Below the pieces are notes generated by a model, which worked only from the letters and a program-made list of their open reading frames with translations, was not told where the DNA came from and did no database searches. Positions 1 to 11,326 of a stretch of DNA of 64,000 nt are shown here, one piece after another (the first letter of the stretch is position 1; the number at the start of each line of letters is the position of its first letter). Source of the DNA: Streptacidiphilus pinicola (GTDB lineage Bacteria; Actinomycetota; Actinomycetes; Streptomycetales; Streptomycetaceae); NCBI RefSeq assembly GCF_003258295.1, contig NZ_QKYN01000022.1:1-64000 (forward strand), given 5' to 3'. The position numbers and the translations under genes are program-made.

Positions 1-76
1 CCCCCGCCACGTGGCCGTCAACGAACTGCTCGTTCGCTCCACCGAGCAGGGCTGTCCCACCGAGCCCGCCCCTGTG

Positions 77-95
77 CCTGCCCCCGCCGGGCAGG
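77..95 (-). terminator. weak hairpin after serine hydrolase gene
   Basis: CCTGCCC and GGGCAGG can pair around a 5-base loop just past the stop of the leftward serine hydrolase gene. The stem is short and has no T tract. The first 75 bases of the window hold no feature I can support. Confidence 0.35.
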
Positions 96-103
96 GCAGG
101 GCC

Positions 104-1495
104 TCAGGGGAAGTTCGGGTGGGTGGGGTACGCGTGGGCGGCCAGCGGGGTCTCCGGGCGGGTCATCAGCGGTACGGTCCGCCACTCGGCGTCGAAGGTG
201 CCGGTGCGCAGGTCGCAGGTGAGGCGGAGCTTGTGCGCGCTCCGGACGAGCTGGAGGTGGGCGACCACGGTGTCCGGGCTCGTCCTTGTCGCCCGCGCCG
301 CGATGTGTCCGGTCACCGGCCAGGAGCCTGCATGGAGGCGCAGAGTCGTGGTGGCGCCGTGCTTCTCGTACAGCGTCAGCTCCGTCGGGGCGAGGGTGAT
401 CCGCTCCAGCAGGGGGAGGGCCGAGCGGGCGGCGGTGAACTCGCCGCGCGGCACCGCGTCGCCTTCGGGGAACGGCAACTGAAGTCCCGTCAGCCTGCGT
501 TGCAGCAGCGCGTCAGCTGTGGCGGAGCCCGTGCCCCCGTCCCCGAGCGCGGGGAGGAGGTGGGCCCACGCCGCGTCGAGTACGCCCTGCATGTTCTCGG
601 TCTCGGCGGTCAGGGCCAGGACGGCGTCCTGTTCGGGCAGGACGACGCAGAACTGGCCGAAGGCCCCGTCACCGCGGTAGCCGTGCCGGGACATCCAGAA
701 CTGGAAGCCGTACCCCTGCGTCCAGTCCGGTGTCGCGCCGGTTCCGCTGTTGTCGACCTGGGCGCGGGTCGCGGCGGCGACCCACTCCGGCGCCAGCAGC
801 TGCCGTCCCTCCCAGACTCCGCCCTGCAGATACAGCTGACCGAGCCGGGCCACGGCCTCCGTGGTGGTGTGCAGGCCGGCGAAGCCCGCCTCCCGCCCCG
901 CCGGGTAAGGGAGCCAGAACGCCTCACCGATCCCCAACGGCTCGAACAGTCGGGGCCGCAGGAACTCCGTCAGTGTCTGCCCCGTCACCCGCTGGACGAT
1001 CGCGGCCAGGGTGTAGGTGGTGGACTGGCTGTAGGCGAAGGTGACGCCCGGAGTCCCGTCCGGCGGCTCCAGCAGGAAGCCGCGCACCGGCTCGGCCGGA
1101 TCGGTGGCCAGGGCCCGGAACCACTGCTCGGTGGTGTGACCGGCGGACATGGACGCGATGTGCCGGACCAGGATGGACCGGCTGCGTGGGTCCGTGATCT
1201 CCGCGGCCAACTCCGGAAAGTACGAGACGACCGGGGCGTCGAGGTCCAGCCGCCCCTCCGCCCGGGCGAGGCCGACCGCCGTGGCGGTGAACAACTTCCC
1301 CAGCGAGTAGAGCTGCTGCACCCCCTGCGGAGCGTAGGGGGCCCACCATCCCTCCGCGATCACGTAGCCGTGCCGCAGCAGCATGACGCTGTGCGGCTCG
1401 ATCCCGGCCACGCCGTCGATCGCGTCGAGGAAGGCGACGACTCCGCGCGCGTCGGTGTCCTGCGCGGACGGCGAACAGCGGGGCACGGATGCCAT
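104..1495 (-). CDS. serine hydrolase, beta-lactamase/PBP-like (class C fold)
   Basis: A 463-residue protein of the beta-lactamase-related serine hydrolase family (esterase/D-aminopeptidase-like). The SxxK nucleophile motif is seen as S64-L-G-K67, the second motif as Y155-S-Q, and a C-terminal HGYRGDGAFGQ segment resembles the third active-site element. About 120 residues after that form an extra C-terminal domain of the lipocalin-like kind found in such enzymes. No signal peptide is visible, so it is probably cytosolic. The ATG is preceded by AGGAGG four bases upstream. The substrate cannot be inferred. It reads away from the neighbouring glycosidase gene and appears to stand alone. Confidence 0.85.
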   Translation of the reverse strand: MASVPRCSPSAQDTDARGVVAFLDAIDGVAGIEPHSVMLLRHGYVIAEGWWAPYAPQGVQQLYSLGKLFTATAVGLARAEGRLDLDAPVVSYFPELAAEITDPRSRSILVRHIASMSAGHTTEQWFRALATDPAEPVRGFLLEPPDGTPGVTFAYSQSTTYTLAAIVQRVTGQTLTEFLRPRLFEPLGIGEAFWLPYPAGREAGFAGLHTTTEAVARLGQLYLQGGVWEGRQLLAPEWVAAATRAQVDNSGTGATPDWTQGYGFQFWMSRHGYRGDGAFGQFCVVLPEQDAVLALTAETENMQGVLDAAWAHLLPALGDGGTGSATADALLQRRLTGLQLPFPEGDAVPRGEFTAARSALPLLERITLAPTELTLYEKHGATTTLRLHAGSWPVTGHIAARATRTSPDTVVAHLQLVRSAHKLRLTCDLRTGTFDAEWRTVPLMTRPETPLAAHAYPTHPNFP

Positions 1496-1537
1496 CGGAC
1501 CTCCTGACGGGGCGGACGACGCGTCGCGCCCGCACGG

Positions 1538-1634
1538 TCAATCATGCTCGACCACGACCATCGCGTGCCCGTCCAGGACGGTGACGCGCAGGGTGCCTCG
1601 ACTGGGTGCGGGTACGGGTGCGGTCCTGGGTGCG
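1538..1634 (-). pseudogene. possible 3' relic of a lost gene
   Basis: On the minus strand an open frame ends in GTLRVTVLDGHAMVVVEHD and a stop. It reads like the tail of a larger enzyme (a terminal beta-strand of a glycosidase is possible) but has no start or body. It begins exactly where the 457-bp inverted repeat ends (1635), suggesting the repeat was inserted against, or replaced, the rest of the gene. This is weak evidence from a short stretch only. Confidence 0.3.
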
Positions 1635-3306
<1,672 letters not shown>

Positions 3307-3362
3307 TCAAGTACATGCACGGAGAGACTTGTTGATCGGGCCTTGGTCGGGCCAGTGGTTTC

Positions 3363-3384
3363 CGAAACTTCTACGAAAGTTTCC
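3363..3384 (+). promoter_or_regulatory. xylanase-type inverted repeat GAAACTT...AAGTTTC
   Basis: GAAACTT (3364-3370) and AAGTTTC (3377-3383) form an inverted repeat with a 6-base spacer, about 205 bases upstream of the GH10 start. It resembles the CGAAACTTTCG elements described in Streptomyces xylanase promoters. Its role here is inferred from that resemblance and its position. Confidence 0.6.
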
Positions 3385-3396
3385 GCCGCGTCTTGA

Positions 3397-5125
<1,729 letters not shown>

Positions 5126-5127
5126 GG

Positions 5128-6690
5128 TCAGCCCCAGGGAGAGGCGGTGAGCCAGCTGGTGTCCTGGCTCCACGAGGACGCGGAGTCCCAGGCGTTGGAG
5201 CCGCCGTCGCTCGCCACATACACCGTGTAGTCGTAGTGGCGGAGGTACTTCGTCGCGTAGTTGACGGACTGGAAGGAGTGGCCGACCCCGCTGTTGCCCG
5301 GGGTGGGGCAGAAGGTGGCGTCCTGGGCGAAGGTGCTGCCGCCGTCGTCGGTGTTCAGGTAGAGCTCGAAGGCGTAGTGGCGCAGGAACTGCCCGGGGTT
5401 GTTGGCGGACTCGAAGGACAGGCAGGAGCTGTCGGCCAGCCCGGCTCGGACGATCCAGCTGGCGTCGGCCTTCTCGGTGGCCGAACTCGCGGAGTTGACA
5501 GCCGAGATGACGACCTTGGTGTCCGCGTCGTCGTGGCGGAGGTAGTCGGAGGTGCAGCACGCCGTGGTGGCCTGCAGGGACACGCGCGAACCGGGCGTCA
5601 GCGAGCCGGTGCTCGTCGAGGCGCTGCTGTAGCCGGCGGCGGTGATGTTGGCCTGGACGGCGTTCTCGGTGGCGTCGGAGGGGTAACCGGAGGTCATGAC
5701 GCCCTCGTAGAAGGTGCCGGCCGATCCGTTGCTGTTGTCGCCGCCGATGCCGAGGATGATCGCGCCCTCCTTGTGCATCGGGTTGTAACCGGAGACGTTG
5801 GGGCGCACGCCGCTGTAGTAGGTGGACAGGCCGCCCGACTGCGCGTTGCCGGCGCGGATGGCCCACAGGTTCGGGCCGCCCTTGGCGACGGCGGTCAGGA
5901 ACCGGTCGTTGACGCTCGGATCGTTGGCGTTGTAGCGGGCGTTGACGCCGGAGAAGAGGCCGTTCTCCTGGTCGGTCATGATCCAGGGCCCGTTGCCGCT
6001 GCCGTAACCCCAGGTCTTGCTGTTGCCGAAGTAGATGGCCTCCATATGGCCGTTGCCGGTGTCGGTGCTGCTGGTCTCGGCGTTCCCGTAGTCGAAGCAG
6101 CAGCCGCCGTTGTAGTGCGTGCCGTCCAGGACCCCGTACTCGCCCTCCGGCTGGTCGCCCGTCGCGATGCCCGAGGTGTGGTTGTTCCGGTAGCCGGTGC
6201 CGGGGGCCACGTAGACCCCGTAGGCCTCGTGACCGCCGACGCTGACCGGCGCCTCGAAGGCATTCGCCAGGTTGTCGTTCCCGCCGGCGGCCGGGCCGGG
6301 CCAGTAGCCCTTGAGCGCCTGGGTGAGGTTGTTGCCCTTGCCGGACTGGTCGTAGATGACGGTGATGACGCAGCTGGTCCCGGCGCAGAAGGAGTCCTGC
6401 GCGGCGGCGTCGGCGTAGCCGCCGACGCTGAGCAGGCCGATGTCCTTCGTTGCTCCGTCGGAGGCGCGCTTCACCTGGTACAGCGGGCCGTTGTAGGCCC
6501 CGTACAGGGCGCGGGTGGTGCTGTGCGCCGCGACGCACGGGGTGCCGCCCGCCGCGTAGATGTCGCACGGCTCCTGGGTGGCGGCCTGCGAGGTGGTGGC
6601 CGTGGCGGTGAGCAGGCCGCCCGCGAGCACGGCGGTGGTGCCGGCCGCGAGGAGGGCGCGTCTGACGCGGTGGATCCACGGTCGCTTCAT
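5128..6690 (-). CDS. secreted GH54 alpha-L-arabinofuranosidase with CBM42
   Basis: A 520-residue secreted arabinofuranosidase. A signal peptide (about 1-35) is followed by an AbfB catalytic domain (about 38-350) with [19 protein letters not shown] (nucleophile Glu) and GIGGDNSNG (acid/base Asp). Residues 365-520 are a CBM42 arabinose-binding beta-trefoil (FLRHYAFELYL and YLRHYDYTVYV repeats). The catalytic domain is very close to that of the gene at 1696, but the binding module differs. The ATG at 6690 has AAGGAG nine bases upstream; an in-frame GTG at 6708 would place its codons over that site. It follows the GH54 gene at 6749 with a 58-base gap, so the two are probably one operon. Confidence 0.92.
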   Translation of the reverse strand: MKRPWIHRVRRALLAAGTTAVLAGGLLTATATTSQAATQEPCDIYAAGGTPCVAAHSTTRALYGAYNGPLYQVKRASDGATKDIGLLSVGGYADAAAQDSFCAGTSCVITVIYDQSGKGNNLTQALKGYWPGPAAGGNDNLANAFEAPVSVGGHEAYGVYVAPGTGYRNNHTSGIATGDQPEGEYGVLDGTHYNGGCCFDYGNAETSSTDTGNGHMEAIYFGNSKTWGYGSGNGPWIMTDQENGLFSGVNARYNANDPSVNDRFLTAVAKGGPNLWAIRAGNAQSGGLSTYYSGVRPNVSGYNPMHKEGAIILGIGGDNSNGSAGTFYEGVMTSGYPSDATENAVQANITAAGYSSASTSTGSLTPGSRVSLQATTACCTSDYLRHDDADTKVVISAVNSASSATEKADASWIVRAGLADSSCLSFESANNPGQFLRHYAFELYLNTDDGGSTFAQDATFCPTPGNSGVGHSFQSVNYATKYLRHYDYTVYVASDGGSNAWDSASSWSQDTSWLTASPWG

Positions 6691-6748
6691 CAGGAGGAAC
6701 TCCTTCACAGGGTGGGGTGTGAGGCGCGGTTCTCGGAGGGGCTGCTCG

Positions 6749-8305
6749 TCAGCTCCAGGGGGAGGCGACCAGCCAGCTGGTGTCCTGGGCCCACAACGCG
6801 GTCGTGTCCCAGGCGTTGGTGCCGCCGTCGCCCGCGACGTAGGCGGTGAAGTCGTAGTGGCGCAGGTACTTGCTCGGGTAGTCGAAGGACTGGAGGGAGT
6901 AGCCGGTGCCGCTGTTGCCGGGATGCGGGCAGAAGGTGGCGTCGTCGGCGAACTGCGTGGTTCCGTCGGTGGCCTGCAGGTAGAGCTCGAAGGCGTAGTG
7001 CCGGAGGTAGCGGCCGGGTTGGTCGGCCGACTCGAAGGAGAGACAGTTGCCGTCGGCCAGGCCGGGCTCGACGAGCCAGGTCGCGGCGGCCCTGGCGGTC
7101 GACGAACTGGCCGAGGTCACCGCCGCGATCACGACCTTGTCGTCACCGGCGTCGTGCTGCAGGTAGTCCGAGGTGCAGCAGGAGGTGGTGGCCCGGAGCG
7201 AGATCCTCGCCCCCGGGGTGAACGGCGTGGCCGTCGTGGCGTAACCCGCCGCGGCGATGTCGGCCTGGACCGCCGCGTCCGTCGCGTCGGAGGGATAGCC
7301 CTTGGTGACGGCACCCTCGTAGAAGGTGCCCGCGCTGGCGTTGTGGTTCGTCTGGCAGCAGTCGCCGCCGCTGCCGAGGATGATGGCCCCCTGCTTGGCC
7401 ATCGGGTCGTAGCCGCTGGGCAGCGCTCCGCTGTAGAGCGTGGTCAGGCTCCCGGACCGCGCGTCGGCGGCCTTGAGCGCCATCTGGGTCGTCCCGTTGT
7501 TCTTGAGCATCGCCGTGACGAAGTGGCTGGTCTCCGCGACCTGGCTCGGGTTCCACTGCGCGCTGCCCCCGGAGAACAGGCCGTTCTCGAGGTCGGCCTG
7601 GACCCACGGACCGGATCCGCCGCAACCGCCGAACCAGCACTCCGTGCCGAAGTTGATCGCGTCCATCGCGCCGTTGCCGTCGGCCCTGTGGTTCGTCTCG
7701 GTGTTGCCGTAGTCGAAGCAGCAGGCGTTGTCGGTGTGGGTGCCGCTGGTGACCATGTACTCGCCCTCCGGCGAGCTGCCGGTGGGCACGCCGGAGGAGG
7801 AGCCGTCGACCCAGTAGCTGTTGCCGGGGTTGACATAGAGCGCGTACGCCTTCTGGCCGTTGACCGTCACCGCCTCCGAGGTCGCGGTGGCCGCGGTGTC
7901 GGCGCCGCCGGTTCCGCCCGGCCCTTGGTAGAGCAGGGTGTTGCCGTGACCGGACTGGTCGTAGACGCGGGTGATGGTGCAGACGGCGCCCGCGCAGAAG
8001 GCGTCCTGAGCCGCGGCGTCCGCGACGCCTCCGGGGGAGAGCACTCCGATGTCCTTGACGGCGCTGTCCGAGGCGCGCTGCACCTGGTAGAGCACGCCGT
8101 CGTAGGCGGCGTAGAGGGCGCGGGTGGTGCTGTGGGCGGCGACGCACGGGGTGCCGCCGGCCGCGTAGATGTCGCAGGGCTCCTGCGTGGCGGCCTGTGA
8201 CGGGCCGCTCAGCGCGAGGAGTCCGGTCATGGCGAGCGCGAGGGTGGCGAGGAAGGCGAGTAGTCGCCTCAGCGTGGGGTGAGAAGCGCACAGGGCAGGC
8301 AACAC
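6749..8305 (-). CDS. secreted GH54 alpha-L-arabinofuranosidase with CBM42, divergent paralogue
   Basis: A 518-residue protein. Signal peptide 1-40, AbfB catalytic domain about 40-365, CBM42 about 375-518. The vicinal Cys pair (NACCFDYGN), the nucleophile segment ADLENGLFSGG and the acid/base Asp (GSGGDCCQ) are present, but two extra cysteines follow the Asp where the other two paralogues have NSNG. I place the start at GTG 8305: GGGAG lies seven bases upstream, the leader then reads as a clean signal peptide, and the operator at 8321-8334 falls just outside the gene. A longer frame to 8368 would encode the operator. It is probably the first gene of a two-gene GH54 operon. Confidence 0.88.
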   Translation of the reverse strand: MLPALCASHPTLRRLLAFLATLALAMTGLLALSGPSQAATQEPCDIYAAGGTPCVAAHSTTRALYAAYDGVLYQVQRASDSAVKDIGVLSPGGVADAAAQDAFCAGAVCTITRVYDQSGHGNTLLYQGPGGTGGADTAATATSEAVTVNGQKAYALYVNPGNSYWVDGSSSGVPTGSSPEGEYMVTSGTHTDNACCFDYGNTETNHRADGNGAMDAINFGTECWFGGCGGSGPWVQADLENGLFSGGSAQWNPSQVAETSHFVTAMLKNNGTTQMALKAADARSGSLTTLYSGALPSGYDPMAKQGAIILGSGGDCCQTNHNASAGTFYEGAVTKGYPSDATDAAVQADIAAAGYATTATPFTPGARISLRATTSCCTSDYLQHDAGDDKVVIAAVTSASSSTARAAATWLVEPGLADGNCLSFESADQPGRYLRHYAFELYLQATDGTTQFADDATFCPHPGNSGTGYSLQSFDYPSKYLRHYDFTAYVAGDGGTNAWDTTALWAQDTSWLVASPWS

Positions 8306-8320
8306 GCGCGGACTCCCGAA

Positions 8321-8334
8321 TGTTAGCGCTAACA
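8321..8334. promoter_or_regulatory. LacI-type operator TGTTAGCGCTAACA (copy 2)
   Basis: Identical to the palindrome at 3211-3224 and placed 16-29 bases upstream of the GTG start of the GH54 operon. Binding here would block transcription start or elongation. The two copies define a small arabinofuranosidase regulon in the window. Confidence 0.8.
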
Positions 8335-8452
8335 ATTTTGCGGGTGCCGAGCCCATGGCGAAATCCACGGTGATGGCCGGCCCCTGGGGGCGTTGCGGCC
8401 CTCACTATCGAGTAGGTGCTGAAGCCCCGTCAAGGCTTACGACACGGTGCAT

Positions 8453-8466
8453 TCGAACCGGTTCGA
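8453..8466. promoter_or_regulatory. operator TCGAACCGGTTCGA upstream of GH54 operon
   Basis: A perfect 14-bp palindrome whose 12-bp core matches the three operators around the LacI gene 23 kb away (31674, 31773, 31786). It lies about 150 bases upstream of the GH54 start at 8305 and just past the stop of the DUF1304 gene. Control of the GH54 operon by that LacI protein is inferred. Confidence 0.6.
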
Positions 8467-8484
8467 TGATGGGCGCCGGCGCGC

Positions 8485-8856
8485 TCAGTGGGCCGCGAGC
8501 ACCAGGGCGAGCGCGATCAGGGCGGGAACGGTCTGCACGAACAGGATCTTCCGGCTGGCCGTGGCCGCACCGTACGCGCCGGCCACGGCCACGCACACCA
8601 GGAAGAACACCTTCGCCTGGAAACCCACCGGGTCGGAGGCCACCGCACCCCACACCAGGCCGGCGGCGAGGAAGCCGTTGTACAGCCCCTGGTTGCCCGC
8701 GAGGGCCTTCGTCGCGGCGGCGAACTCGGCCGTGGTCCCGAAGGCGGCGCGCGCCCTCGGTCCGGTCCACAGGAACATCTCCAGGACCAGGATGTAGGCG
8801 TGCAGGGCGGCGAGAAGCAGGACCGCGACGGTTGCGATGATCGACATGGGCACCAT
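8485..8856 (-). CDS. DUF1304-family small membrane protein
   Basis: About 123 residues with four hydrophobic segments. The opening pattern of a membrane helix with HAYILVLEMFLW, followed by an NQGLYNG motif, is that of the DUF1304 family, which has no established function. Candidate starts are GTG 8862, ATG 8856 and ATG 8847, none with a convincing ribosome site; I use 8856. It lies downstream of the fucosidase genes in the same orientation, behind a possible terminator, so it may be transcribed separately. Confidence 0.75.
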   Translation of the reverse strand: MVPMSIIATVAVLLLAALHAYILVLEMFLWTGPRARAAFGTTAEFAAATKALAGNQGLYNGFLAAGLVWGAVASDPVGFQAKVFFLVCVAVAGAYGAATASRKILFVQTVPALIALALVLAAH

Positions 8857-8891
8857 GGTCACACACGGACATGGCCGGCCCGGGCAGGTGT

Positions 8892-8926
8892 GGGAGGGGC
8901 GGCCGTGGCACCGAGCGGCCCCTCCC
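8892..8926 (-). terminator. hairpin after GH29 gene
   Basis: GGGAGGGGC (8892-8900) pairs with GCCCCTCCC (8918-8926) around a 17-base loop, 13 bases past the stop of the leftward GH29 gene. It probably ends the fucose-uptake operon. Confidence 0.55.
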
Positions 8927-8938
8927 GGGAGCCGGTGT

Positions 8939-11278
8939 TCAGAGCGCGACGAGCTGCCAGTCCTGGTTGGCGCCGCCGGTCGAGGGCCACTGGATGATCT
9001 GGGTGCCGTCGGCGGTCGAGGCGTTCGCGACGTCCGCGCACCAGCCGGTACGGCTGTTGACGAGCCGGTAGTACCCGCTGGTGGTCGAGGGGACCAGCTG
9101 CCACCACTGGTTGTCGCTGCCCGTGTCGGTCCACTGGTCCAGGCTCGCGCCTTGGGCGGAACCGCCGGGGCTCTCCAGCAGCAGGCCGCTGTGGCCGTTG
9201 ACGAGCCGGGAGGACCCGTCCACGTTCGACACCAGGTTCCACTGCTGGTTGGACCCGCCGCTCCAGGGCCACTGGATGACCGCGGCGCCGTCGGCGGTCG
9301 AGGAGCCGTTGACGTCCAGCACCTTGCCGCTGTTGCGGTTGACCAGCTTGAACGGGCCCGAGACCGCCGAGAACGGCCGGTCGTAGAGCTCCAGGCTGCG
9401 GATGGAGGCCCACACGCCGGACGGCAGCCCGGTGACGGTGACGCGTACGAACCGTGCCTGGGCCCGGAAGGCGGCCGCCTGCACCTGGCTGGTCGCGGTG
9501 GTGGCGGTGTTGTCGACGAGCGTGGTCCAGGAGCGGTTGTCGGTGGACGCGTCGATCCGGTACCGGTAGTTGGTCTTGTCCATTTCCCAGGCGATCCGGG
9601 TGCCGGTCAGCGAGCGGGTCGAGCCGAGGTCGACGGTGAGCCAGTGCCCCGTGTTGCCGTCGTTCGCGCACCAGCGCGTCGCGGTGTTCCCGTCCACCGC
9701 GTTCGCGGCGACGTTGCCCTTGGACGCCTCGACGCTGTCGGCCGTCGCCGTGCTGCCGACGGCGATGTCGGCCGGCTGCACGGAGCGGTCCAGGGAGACG
9801 CCGACGACGCTGTCCTCGGGGTGGGCGGTGCGGTCGATGCCGTTGATGGTGACCCGGCCGTCGCTGCCGGTCGAGTACGTCAGAGCGGCGCCGGAGCGGA
9901 CGTCGAAGACGCGCGTGACCTGTGCGTCACCGATCGGCGGGGTGGTGAAGGAGGTGCCGCTGTACCCGGGCAGCAGGTGGACGTAGAAGGTGTCGCCCAG
10001 GTAGGTGAAGCCGTACTGGCCGTCGACCGGGTTCCACGGGCCGCCGCGGGTCTTGTAGATCGACTGGCCGCAGTCGGTCATGAAGGCGCCGATCTGCCGT
10101 AGCAGGGCCGCCTGCGGGGCGGAGACCGTGCCGTGCCGGTCCGGACCGACGTTGACCATCGCGGTCATGTTCCGGATCCAGCAGTTGACCAGGATGTCCA
10201 TGGCGGTGCCGTAGCTCATCACGGTGGCGGTGGCGTTGTAGCCCCAGGTGCCGTCGACGGTGAAGACCTTCTCGACGAGCTGACCGGTGCGGATCGCCCC
10301 GCTCGGCACCGAACCGCCCTCGTCGCTGGCGTAGTCGCCCATCCAGCCGGAGCGTGAGGTGGCGACGATGCCGGGCTGGTGCTTGCGGACCACGCCCATC
10401 AGACCCAACGGGTTGCCGCTGCTGTCGGTGTCGCCGTAGACCGCGTCCACCGGCCACTGGTTGGCGGTGTCCCGGTACTGGCCGGGCTCCCAGAAGAAGG
10501 CGGCGTCGGCGTCGGTGCCCTGCTCCGCGATCCAGCCGCCGTCCCACCACAGGTCGTCGATCACGCCGTACTGGGTGACGAGCTCCTTGACGGACTCGTA
10601 CACCTCGGTCTTCATGATCCGCGCGTTCTCCTTGTGCGCGGGGTCGGTGGTGTAGTTCCAGGGGTTGGGCGCGCAGTTGGTGCCGTACACGTCGTAGTAG
10701 CCGGGGTAGCGCCAGTCGATCGGCGAGTAGTAGAGGCCGACCCGCAGCCCGGCCGCCCGCACCGCCGCCACGTACTCCTTCACGAAGTCGCGGCTGAGCG
10801 GCGCCTGACCGGAGTTCCAGCTGTTGGGGTGGTTGAGCGGCCACAGCGCGAAGCCGTCGTGGTGACGCGTGGTCAGCGTGACGTACCCGGCGCCGAAGTC
10901 CTTGGCCAGCTGCACCCAGGCCGACGGGTCGTAGGCGTCCGCGGTGAACTGCTCACTGGTGGCGTCGGTGACGTACAGCTGGTAGTCGGCGGGGGTGATG
11001 GCCGCGTTGTGCATGTACCACTCGCCCTTGGCCGGGCCCGCGTACACGCCCCAGTGGATGAACATGCCCAGCTTGGCGTCCTGCAGCCACTGGATCCCGG
11101 AGTCCGGCTGCTGTTCGACGCCGAGGTCGGACTGCGGGATCCGCAGGGGCGGCAGGGGTAGGGGGTCGGCCGTGGCGGCGAACGCGGGCGTCGCCAGGGC
11201 GACGGGGCCGATCGCGGCGGCCGCGGTCATGGCCGCCATACCGGCGAGCACCGCCCGGCGGGATAGGGGTTCCGGCAT
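8939..11278 (-). CDS. secreted GH29 alpha-L-fucosidase with F5/8-type C and ricin-type modules
   Basis: A 779-residue secreted alpha-L-fucosidase. Residues 1-35 contain a twin-arginine-type leader (SRRAVLAGM). The GH29 domain (about 40-480) has the opening AKLGMFIHWGVY and TTRHHDGFALW segments, and the nucleophile Asp in DDLWWDGGW. A discoidin/F5-8 type C domain (about 505-640, WLTVDLGS) and a CBM13 trefoil (about 645-779, QQW repeats) follow. It lies 48 bases downstream of the GH95 gene and is probably the last gene of the fuc operon. Its expected product is free L-fucose from plant or microbial glycans, to be taken up by the importer in the same operon. Confidence 0.93.
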   Translation of the reverse strand: MPEPLSRRAVLAGMAAMTAAAAIGPVALATPAFAATADPLPLPPLRIPQSDLGVEQQPDSGIQWLQDAKLGMFIHWGVYAGPAKGEWYMHNAAITPADYQLYVTDATSEQFTADAYDPSAWVQLAKDFGAGYVTLTTRHHDGFALWPLNHPNSWNSGQAPLSRDFVKEYVAAVRAAGLRVGLYYSPIDWRYPGYYDVYGTNCAPNPWNYTTDPAHKENARIMKTEVYESVKELVTQYGVIDDLWWDGGWIAEQGTDADAAFFWEPGQYRDTANQWPVDAVYGDTDSSGNPLGLMGVVRKHQPGIVATSRSGWMGDYASDEGGSVPSGAIRTGQLVEKVFTVDGTWGYNATATVMSYGTAMDILVNCWIRNMTAMVNVGPDRHGTVSAPQAALLRQIGAFMTDCGQSIYKTRGGPWNPVDGQYGFTYLGDTFYVHLLPGYSGTSFTTPPIGDAQVTRVFDVRSGAALTYSTGSDGRVTINGIDRTAHPEDSVVGVSLDRSVQPADIAVGSTATADSVEASKGNVAANAVDGNTATRWCANDGNTGHWLTVDLGSTRSLTGTRIAWEMDKTNYRYRIDASTDNRSWTTLVDNTATTATSQVQAAAFRAQARFVRVTVTGLPSGVWASIRSLELYDRPFSAVSGPFKLVNRNSGKVLDVNGSSTADGAAVIQWPWSGGSNQQWNLVSNVDGSSRLVNGHSGLLLESPGGSAQGASLDQWTDTGSDNQWWQLVPSTTSGYYRLVNSRTGWCADVANASTADGTQIIQWPSTGGANQDWQLVAL

Positions 11279-11326
11279 CGTGGTTCCTCCAGTTCGATCA
11301 GTGCTGAGTTCGGTGGCGGGAGGGGA

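Noticed and set aside
1-75. Possible 3' end of a rightward gene at the left edge
   Set aside because: Too short to recognise any family and no frame is favoured.
11-1507. Long open frames opposite known genes (for example opposite the serine hydrolase, GH54 and mce genes)
   Set aside because: In such GC-rich DNA the opposite strand is commonly open. The translations are low-complexity Arg/Gly/Ala/Pro-rich and show no domains.
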